Of a stretch of DNA of 36,479 bases, positions 28,764-36,479 are shown piece after piece. This DNA comes from Phytophthora quininea (Eukaryota > Oomycota > Peronosporomycetes > Peronosporales > Peronosporaceae). Positions within the stretch are counted from its first letter, which is position 1, and every line of letters starts with the position of its first letter. The notes beneath the pieces were generated by a model. That model saw nothing but the letters and a program-made list of their open reading frames with translations, did no database searches and had not been told where the DNA came from. The stretch spans positions 1-36,479 of the forward strand of contig JAAVTG010000494.1 in the NCBI GenBank assembly GCA_011947345.1, given 5' to 3'. The position numbers were made by a program, and so were the translations under genes.

Positions 28764-31475
28764 TTAAGCCGATTGCACCGCAGCTGCTACGGTCTCAGGT
28801 TCATCGGCTTTCACCACTTCAGCGGCTTCGGGCTTTTCCTCGTCCTTGTTGTTGCCGTCTTCCTCTTCGTCGTCGCTATAGTCTATCGTAAAGACGCCGA
28901 CGAAATTGGGGTCTTTGGCATCGCCCTCAGCAGCGCCCTCCACGCTCAAATCCTCGGGTTCTTCCAACGCAGCACGCAGCATTTCGTGCGTCGCTTCGTC
29001 GTGCTTGTCCTCAACATCGTCGGAGGAGCCGTGGTCACTGCCTCCATCTTCAGCTGTAGCTGTCTCGGAAGAGGATCCGCTGTCATTGTGGTGGTCATTG
29101 TTGTTCGAATTGGCCGACGAGCGCCTCCGCCAGTGCCATTTCTTGGGGATCGACACCTCTGACAGCTTACTACGTACGGAAACCTCCGAGAGTTTACTAC
29201 GCATCGACGTGATCGAGTTCCGGGTGAGAGCTGGCGTCTTGGGGCGCCATTGCTGCCAACACTGCCACTGTTTGATCGGTTCAGACTGCTCGTCGAGACG
29301 ATACTCGCGTCGCCCTCGCCGCCATTCACGGGCATTGAGGTGGTGGTGGGCATAGCCTTCTTTCGTCGCGGTTTCGCCTTTGACTTTTCTTGCGCGGGTC
29401 CTCCCCAGTGCGTAGAATGGTGTCATAGCGACAGTAGACACACTCGTCCCCCACATGGTTCATCAACTCCTGTGGAGATGAACCAGCTCGGTCCCTCATA
29501 AAGGCATGCCACGACGAGTAGCCGCCATCAAGCGTGCTTACAAAGCGGAAGCCGCGCTTTTGGAAGAACAGAGCAGCTTGGTTGAGGCAATCAGTATCAA
29601 GACGGACAGCGTCACGAATGCTGGTCTTAGCATCTTCTGAAGTAACGAGTTCAGGGGGATACCGACGCCGTGACCTACCAACACGACGTGGACTTGAGAC
29701 TTCATAGGATTAAACGCTTCCAGACTCTTTGCAATCATTTCAGGCGAGTCGAACACGGAAGGGTCCAGCGTGTAAGCTACAGGGATGCGACCGCTTTTCA
29801 GGTCCTCAGAACTACGCAGACCACGGCAATCCACAACGAAGAAGCGCAGGTCGCCTCCGCCCAGCGTTTGCTGCTGCTCGGGACTTTTACCACCACCGCC
29901 GCCCATGAACTGCGTACCCACCTCTTCAACACTTACAGGGAGAGCGAAATAGGCCGATGGAGGGTCGTGCTTCTCCGCTGGGTGTTCCCATTGCGTCTTC
30001 CCAGTCTTCGTGTGGTACCAGAAGATCTTACCAGCGATCGAACGCGACTCTTTCATCACCCATTGCGACATATCCACTGCTGCCTCAGCAGCCAAAGACT
30101 TTCTATCCAAAGCAGCTGCACTGCTGAGACCGCCAGATGGAGGGGCGCTACTAGACCCAGTCTGCGAGCGAGCTTTCTTCGCGGCCATGCCAGCACCTGA
30201 GCCATAGGCAATTTCAATCGCCTGACGAGATGAGCATCGGATGTCCACTGCAGCTTCGCGTTGAGAGCATTTGTACGTCTTTGGGGTTTTGCTGCGGAGA
30301 CGCGAAGCCATCAGACACAAGAATCGCACGTTCTCCTCGTCTGCAAAGGCCTTGGACTCGAACGTCGCGCGCACCTGCTCCTGCACCTGCTCCGTCGCGC
30401 TGCATTCCATGAGCTCCTCTTCGCGTTGAATCAGCGCCGCAATGACGAAAAACAAGCCAAACAGCGAGTCTCCCGTCAGCAAGTACTGGTCCATCACATA
30501 CACAAACGCTGCTGGCGGGACAACCTGGTACAGGTGGCCAAGCAGGAAATCCGCTGCAAACAATTGTCCAGCTGAGCTCCACTCGTTGCCGCACCATTGG
30601 TTCAGAAAGTGCGCGAGCTGCGGCGCATGATAACTCAGCAACTGCTCCACAAGCTGCCGCCGCTCTCGCCTGAGCGTCTGCGCTTCCTCTTCGTCTGCAC
30701 GTCTCTTGGTTTCTTCGGCTAATGACGACGTGGAGTCCATAGAGTTGGACCTCGTGAGGCCTCCAGAGCCTTCCAGAGCGTCCGACATGCTGCTGTTGCT
30801 GCCTCTATTGCTGCCGCTGCCGCTCAAACTGGGCGCATCGGCGAACAAACTGTCGGCCACCACAAAGTGCGGCAGGAAGTGCGCGCAGTACTGGTAGAAG
30901 CAGTCGTAGATGGTGGGCAGCGGCATCTTGAGCAGGAAGAACGGGGCCACGACTCTGGCCATGCCCGTCGAGTAGGCCACACTTTTGGTGGTCAGGAACC
31001 ACATGAGCAGCACTTCCAGTTCCTGCTGCACGCGGTCCCTGCTTTTAGCGTCTTTGGGCTCCAGAATCTCCGCCACATCCCCACACTCGTCCACTAAAAG
31101 AGGATCTCTGGGCAATTTCCCCAGTCGCTGCAGCATCCGGTCGAACTCTTGCGCCGCCGAGCCGTGCTGGTTGCGCTTATACACGTTGAGCAGCACCTGC
31201 CAGATCTCGCCTCTCAGGGCATCGCACTGCGGCGGCAGACATGGGTACACGCTGGTCAGCACGCAGTTCTTGATCTCCTCGACGCCGGGGCGGCGCGTGA
31301 TGGGTCTCTGCGGGTCCACTTGGCTGGAGCCGTTGGCGCTGAACAGCTGCAGCAGACTCTCGGCCAGCGCGCCGCGCTCCTGCGACGACTTGGCGGCCCA
31401 CAGCTTGAGCGAGCGGCGCGTCAGGATCTTGGCCAGCGCGGCCTGGCGCGGCGGGAGCGAGGCGTCGTCGGCCAT
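28764..31475 (-). CDS. TBC1D23: TBC1D23 homologue (TBC-WW-rhodanese), frameshifted
   Basis: From the ATG at 31475 the frame gives a TBC domain (about residues 50-370, with a Ser-rich insert near 215-270), then a WW domain at about 472-499 (WYHTKTGKTQWEHP), then the rhodanese-like domain beginning DLRFFVVDCRG near 541. This order and the rhodanese sequence match TBC1D23, which tethers endosome-derived vesicles at the trans-Golgi through golgins and whose TBC domain is regarded as inactive. The frame then shifts three times, each as one missing base (near 29640, 29370 and 29240). The rhodanese end (FQKRGFRFVSTLDGGYSSWH) and an acidic, Ser-rich tail with a repeated RSKLSEVS follow, up to the stop at 28764. 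The acidic tail is therefore the C-terminus of this protein, not a separate gene. The WW domain is absent from the animal protein. Confidence 0.85.
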
Positions 31476-31492
31476 GACCAGACAGAGAGACC

Positions 31493-32017
31493 TTCCAGGA
31501 ATGAGATGGCTTAGCCGGCGGGGAAGAGGGAGCCGTTTCGGGATGGGGCCTGTCCTCGCTGATTGGACAGTCCGTCAGGCCTATACAAATTGCAAGTGCT
31601 GTCTTGTTGAGCCAAAGTTGTTTGTTGCCACGATTCATGAATTGTTGCTCTGCCAACAGCAGCTATAATACGGATGTAGTACATCTTCCACCAACAGCTA
31701 CACGCCACGACAGTGTAGCGTTCTTGCTAACGGCAAGAACTCACGTTCCAACATTTGTGCCAAATCACCTAATGGTTTTTCGGCAATCAGGGCAGCACGG
31801 CAGGATGCCTCGCTTGCAGTGGCTGCGATCACTTCGTGATGCAAACGCGGTGGCATCGATGGCCACGGCGAGAGTACAGATCAGACCCGCAAGCGAACCG
31901 AAAAATAGGAAACCGTGGCGACGATGCAATATTGCCTCTACATCATGAACCGCTGTGACCGTAGAGCTTTGACTATGTTTTGTTTAGCCACAGGCTATGC
32001 GAGAAATTGTCAACACA
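31493..32017. other. Divergent intergenic region
   Basis: The region between the TBC1D23 start and the Crinkler start. An initiator-like CTCATTCCTGG on the minus strand at 31493-31508 lies about 20-35 bp upstream of the TBC1D23 ATG. I see no gene in the rest. Confidence 0.45.
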
Positions 32018-32033
32018 TTTCATTCCAGAATTC
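32018..32033 (+). promoter_or_regulatory. Oomycete initiator of the Crinkler gene
   Basis: TTTCATTCCAGAATTC matches the initiator consensus well and ends 18 bp before the ATG at 32051. Confidence 0.55.
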
Positions 32034-33177
32034 GCCGAGTGGAAAGTGAGATGGAGAACGCCAAGATCTTCTGTGCCGTCCTCGATGATACCGCAGTGTT
32101 CCCAGTGGACGTCGACTTGGAGGGCTTCACCGTGGGGGACTTGAAGAAGGAGATCAAGAAGCAGAGCAAATTGGCAATCAAGTGCCAAGCGAGCTGCAGC
32201 TCTTTGTGGGGAAGCCGCAGGGCAAGGCATGGGTGACCGTGCACGACGTCGAGAACAGCCTTATCGATGTCAAGAATCTGGCGGAAATGAAAGGCGCGGA
32301 CTTGACACTTTCATACCATGGATTGAAGGGGGCAGTGCGTGCCAGGGCCGATCTCAAAATTGATGAAATTGCCGAAGGAAAGGGCCCGGTCAGTATGGTG
32401 GCAAAGGATCCATCGCAGTCGTCATGGGAGTTGGTTGACACGTCGTGCACTGTTCTGTCTACAGACAAGCAGGGCTCTGTCCTCAGCATTCCGGAAAAGT
32501 ATGTCGATGGCAGTGGCATTCAAGTACAGGGAGGGGCGCTTCTGCTGTTTCAGCGCCAAGAGGTTCAAGATGAATGGATTGCACTTTGGACTTTTGTCGT
32601 GAAGACATTTGCCGCGCTATGGATTGTGGGCCCTCTAGGAACAGGAAATTCGTCTGCCGCATTCGCGGTTGCATGTTCATTGGAACGAATTGACGGTGAC
32701 GAACACTGGAATGTAGTGTGGATCCATTGCTCCAAGGAAACGGATAAGTTGTCGTGTATTCGTTTTCGTGGAATGAACGAGAAGTGGACACGCACGATCG
32801 ACGCAACGGAATTGGATTCTCTTCTGTCCAAGTTGAGAAAGACGACCGTTGTATTCCTTGATGGATATGTGAACGATCGCCTTAGCATCGTACAATCCTG
32901 CCAAAGCTGGCGCAAAGCAAACAAACAAGGGCACCGTCTAGTGATCGTCTGTTCAATGGTATTAGTCGGAAAGGACTGGCGCCCCGATCTGTATGGATAC
33001 ATTCCATCGACTGTGGCCAGTGGTTTGAAGAGCTTGTCAATTGATGCTTCTCCAGAATCGAATCCGTCCGAGCCTGGTATGCTGGAGCAACAACTGTTTA
33101 AGCTGACCTCGTGGACGCTGAACGACTTCAAAAGGCTATGATGAATGACACCTTCTTCGAACATGTGAAGGCAAAGT

Positions 33178-33385
33178 TCACCCGTGAAAGTGAGGTGGAT
33201 ATGCCACGGCGGATGGAATTAGTAGAGGACAAATTCTTTATTGGTGGTGGTAGTGCGCGAATGATGTTTGATGGCAATATCGAGGATGCAAAGGCATCGT
33301 TGCTTTTGGGATCCATTCGATACAAGATATCGAACCTTCTTTGGACGGAACAATTGGGGTGGCTTCTCCCAATGTGATAAACCGA
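33178..33385. repeat. Direct repeat within the Crinkler gene, unit 1
   Basis: 208 bp in its expected place in the gene; a near-identical copy lies at 33772-33975. Confidence 0.9.
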
Positions 33386-33771
33386 TTGTTTTCATGGTAC
33401 TGGAAGGACCAAGACTGGAGTGACCAAGCATCCATGCCGGAGCCTTCCATCGTTAGTTCGTTTGCGGCAAGAGAAATTGGGCTTCGCCTTGGCCCTGCCA
33501 AAGTTCAAGCTCTCGCGCGCTGTCTGGCCAGGAATCCCGCGATGAATGGCCATTTATTTGAATTGTGGTTCTTCTCGTCGCTTGTTCATGGAGGTGCTCA
33601 ATGTTACACGATGCAGAACCAAGAGCTTTGCAAATACGATGTGTGGGAATCGAACAGCGTGGAGCGTTTCGATCCAGAAAAGGGTAATATACCTATGAAT
33701 GGCAGTGAGCAGTGGCTTGCACCCCGTATGTGGAACCAGGAGGGTACGATGCTGTCTTCATTAAACTGGAA

Positions 33772-33975
33772 TCACCCGTGAAAGTGAGGTGGATATGCCA
33801 CGGCGGATGGAATTAGTAGAGGACAAATTCTTTATTGGTGGTGGTAGTGCGCGAATGATGTTTGATGGCAATATCGAGGATGCAAAGGCATCGTTGCTTG
33901 GGATCCATTCGATACAAGATATCGAACCTTCTTGACGGAACAATTGGGGTGGCTTCTCCCAATGTGATAAACCGA
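33772..33975. repeat. Direct repeat within the Crinkler gene, unit 2
   Basis: 204 bp, identical to unit 1 apart from two 2-bp deletions. It interrupts the domain between LESP and GIKRGD and introduces stop codons. Both units begin with TCACCC, a possible microhomology. Confidence 0.9.
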
Positions 33976-34357
33976 GGAATTAAACGAGGGGATGTCATTG
34001 CCGTAGGGGGACGTTTTACCTCTAAGATGTCAGTTGGCTTTGTTCAGGTGGCGCGCACAAAAATCATTCATGCAAGATCAAGTTTTTCAAGAACCTGCTG
34101 TATCGCATTACGACTGCAAGCCTATTGTCTTGGCTGCGTGAAGTAGAGATGGACTTGTAGTTCCGGTGGATTCCCTGGCCGAGTTTACTGCCCCAGTGAC
34201 TGATGAGTATTTCCGCAAAGAAGTCGTAAATCCTGCGCTCTACCACGAGGGAATAGCGACTGTAATTTTCGTGGTTGGGATGAAATATGCTACGTACGTC
34301 GAGAAGACGGGCCCGAGTTTTACTAGTAGGAAGCGGGTCAAGGCTGAAACGTCCTGA

Positions 34358-34601
34358 GCGATGCGAACGACTTGATTATATTTTTGCGTGGCAGTGGTGA
34401 AAAGACGGAACGTTTTAATCAAACAAAGTCAAACTCAACAGACGTTGATGATCGCTGAGAATTCCTTCTGGCACTTAGATACATCCTCTCCACAACAGTA
34501 TTGTCGTTGAGAACAGTGATAGGTCCTAACGAGCGTGCCCTGAAAATGACTAGATCAGAATCCTTGACTTTCAAGAAGATTGCATTGAATTATTTTAGTT
34601 A
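34358..34601. other. Short convergent spacer
   Basis: Between the 3' ends of the Crinkler and OB-fold genes. Nothing recognisable. Confidence 0.4.
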
Positions 34602-36442
34602 TCAGCCTTGGCCGCCTCCAACAACTTGCGCTGCAGCAAACGTATCTACAGGTTGCACAAGATCCATCCTCAAATTGATCGTGGTTGCTGAATGGGGCTG
34701 AACCACCGAGTAAGGATCACAACGAGACATCACGAGCCGAAAAGTTTGTCCAACAATTTGCCCGAGAATTTCCTTCCTCTCTGTGATTCGCATTTGTTGA
34801 TAGTCATCAGCAGAGATCTCAAGTAACTGGTCCACAGTATCCCCCTGGCAAAGCACAGTTAATGGGGCAGTCAGAGCTCTGCCGTCCTCTAGAACCACGG
34901 CCAGATCGCAGAAAGTCTGCGTGGTGTCTTCTGTCCCGAAAAATATTTCCTGGCAAAACGCGCATTTCCACTTCGATGGCCCAGACGCAGTCAGTTGATT
35001 TTGCTGCATCTCTAAGCATCTCCCGCACACCTTATGGGCAAACATTGTAAAGTGTCCTCGCCCACACGTCGTATCCAAAGAGAAGGTATCTGCTCCGCTC
35101 GGAATTAACCATCCAACGTCCACTACAGTCATCTCAACCATTGCAATTGCGTGTGCTGACATGTTCCGAGGAGAAGCAGACGACAAACCTCGATCAAGAG
35201 TTGTGTTCATGAGTCCTGAGGTCGTATTCACCAGCATCATCTTGGAATTATCGTTGAAGAGAGACTGCTTTCCAAAAATGCTTTCCCAATCTGAGCAAAG
35301 TGCAACAACACCAGAAGACATTGAGTTGGTGTATGCATCAGTAGGAAACGCAAACGCTGCCACTTGCGATACAGGGGCTGCCGATGTAGGAGAAACAACG
35401 CGTCCTCGTTCTCGGAATTTCCTAGCTGGGCCCGTTCGAGGATTCACGGTGGCAAGACCATTAAAGAGACGCTCTGGCCTCGATGAAGACGCAAAGCCGT
35501 TAACGCATTCGTTCCAGTCACCTCGATCGTCAACAATCGATCGGATGATGCAATATAGACTTCCAGTAGCACAACTAGATAGTACTTGGAAACGATACTG
35601 TGATTGAGAGCTGGTGGAGTTTGCATCGCTCCAGTATTGGTGTTTTCCAACTGGTTTGTCTTTGAGTCATAGTAAGCGTAAAAGTACGCTGCGAGAAGCG
35701 GGATTCCATGCGAGACCTTGATATTTCGGACATGGGCATACAACGAGACATTGTGCCAGCCTCCGCGAATTTCATCCAGTCGGGAAAATGGTTGTTCTTG
35801 CTCTGTCACCAAGCCTCGTTGAGTCGACGAACCTTCAAGTTCATTTGCTGTGTCCGGAAATCGCAACGACTGACAAAACACCACCGTTGCAGTTCCGTAC
35901 TCCAAATAGTATGCGCAGCGCTGTTGAGACGAATATTCATTCATGATGTGGACGATCTCCGACTCATCCGGTTCGCTTATGTGCACAAAGGGATGGAAGA
36001 GCGAGAGGACATCACCGACTCGAAACAAGCAGCTAAGCGCCACTTGATCATCCCAAAGAACCATCACGTGCGAGCCTGTCATAACATGCGGGGTCTTCAC
36101 TCCAGTAGTGACCCCGCCACCGATGTCTCCTAATAAAATTACTTGACGATGGATGTGCAGAGGGGTTTGGCACGGTCGAATTGCGCTGATGTCGAGCACC
36201 TTGACTTTGATCATAAGTTGTTGTATCACGGCAGGATTCTGTTCTGTCACGACGAGATGACCCACTTGGCTTAAACTCACCGAATCGGCGAGCAGTCTCC
36301 GATCCAATGGTATTTCCTCGTTCAACCTTGCAATCAAAAATGGTGTCGGTAATAACGTGAACTTAGCTCGACCGCCAGCACTCGTTCTTCCCATATCAAC
36401 ATCTTTCCGCTCCAGTAACTTTGCATTTGTGAACGAAATCAT
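34602..36442 (-). CDS. OB-fold protein with zinc ribbon, RPA70/Shieldin-2-like
   Basis: Two adjoining frames (36442-35444 and 35447-34602) form one protein of about 610 residues, interrupted by one missing C near 35445. The N-terminal half has several beta-rich segments of OB-fold type (VMIKVKVLDIS-like strand, GSHVMVLWDD, FRVGDVLSLFHPFV, ATVVFC). The C-terminal half has a zinc-ribbon-like set of cysteines (CGRGH, CGRC, then WKCAFC) inside a further OB fold with AVVLEDG and TAPLTVLCQGDT. This order of OB folds plus a zinc ribbon near the C-terminus is typical of single-stranded DNA-binding proteins such as RPA70 and Shieldin subunit 2. A role in DNA repair is therefore likely but inferred. 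The ATG at 36442 is the first in frame; an upstream exon outside the window cannot be excluded. Confidence 0.55.
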
Positions 36443-36479
36443 TCTTCCGCCATGAAAAGGGTAAGTACCGCTGCAATCA

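Larger units (their letters stand above)
32051..34357 (+). pseudogene. Crinkler (CRN) effector with P-loop NTPase-type domain, broken
   Basis: The N-terminus from the ATG at 32051 is the ubiquitin-like CRN translocation domain (KIFCAVLDD, FPVDVD), with LQLFVGK in place of the LFLAK motif at about residue 52, followed by a diverged DWL-type region. The next domain resembles the P-loop NTPase of large CRN proteins: GPLGTGNSS where GxxGxGKS is usual, so the Walker A Lys is Asn; a Walker B-like VVFLDG; and a nuclease-like C-terminal part (FELWFF, FVQVART). CRN proteins enter plant cells and act mainly in the nucleus. No secretion signal is evident. Four or more single-base shifts (near 32190, 33125, 33345, 33725) and a 204-bp internal duplication with in-frame stops disrupt the gene. 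Confidence 0.75.

Noticed and set aside
28764..29456. Acidic 230-residue frame as an independent gene
   Set aside because: The rhodanese end of TBC1D23 leads into this frame through single-base shifts, so it is the C-terminal tail of that protein.
1..36479. CRISPR arrays, bacterial operons, tRNA or rRNA genes
   Set aside because: I saw no regularly spaced repeats, no tRNA arms or rRNA segments, and the introns and gene content are eukaryotic.

Overview
The window reads as nuclear DNA of an oomycete, most likely Phytophthora or a close relative. The evidence is: two Crinkler-type loci (an N-terminal effector domain with an LFLAK-like motif, and a P-loop NTPase type); very short GT-AG introns (50-70 bp); dense genes on both strands; and, close upstream of many start codons, the oomycete initiator-type core promoter (consensus GCTCATTYYNCAWTTT). 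The species cannot be fixed from sequence alone.

Layout. 1-3.5 kb: no recognisable gene, then an FHA domain fused to a WDR70-type WD40 protein, split by eleven small frameshifts. 3.6-7.5 kb: a 3'-truncated short-chain dehydrogenase and two EamA/DMT transporters (A, B). 8-10.3 kb: a broken Crinkler-type NTPase, a 64-residue secreted peptide gene, a non-LTR retrotransposon remnant and an inverted scrap of the NTPase gene. 10.3-15.8 kb: DMT transporters C and D flank a half RING finger and a broken ubiquitin-like/RING gene that runs directly into a 5'-truncated POT peptide transporter. 15.9-17.5 kb: an intact ubiquitin-like/RING gene (A) and a RING remnant. 17.7-18.8 kb: a dead TauD-type dioxygenase. 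18.9-21.1 kb: two secreted heme-thiolate peroxygenases sharing a gene-conversion tract. 21.8-24.6 kb: a housekeeping block with a membrane-anchored MaoC-like protein, RNase HI and a TruA pseudouridine synthase. 24.7-28.5 kb: three more ubiquitin-like/RING genes (C, B, G), B being a nearly identical copy of A. 28.8-31.5 kb: a TBC1D23 homologue. 32-34.4 kb: a broken Crinkler gene with an internal duplication. 34.6-36.4 kb: an OB-fold/zinc-ribbon protein resembling RPA70 or Shieldin-2.

The most unusual content is the ubiquitin-like/RING family. Each full member joins an N-terminal ubiquitin-fold-like segment, a second domain very close to ubiquitin and ending in a Gly-Gly tail, a Cys-rich domain, and a C-terminal RING-H2. 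A ubiquitin-like module and an E3 module thus sit in one chain. At least five loci and two further RING remnants lie in 17 kb, at every stage from intact to decayed.

Most frameshifts in otherwise conserved genes are single-base losses, often in G or C runs, and several genes have no nonsense codon. This looks more like consensus sequence error than decay for WDR70, TBC1D23, the DMT genes and the OB-fold gene. The dehydrogenase, POT, dioxygenase, NTPase, and ubiquitin-like/RING D and G loci carry truncations, nonsense codons, deletions or a lost start and look like true pseudogenes.
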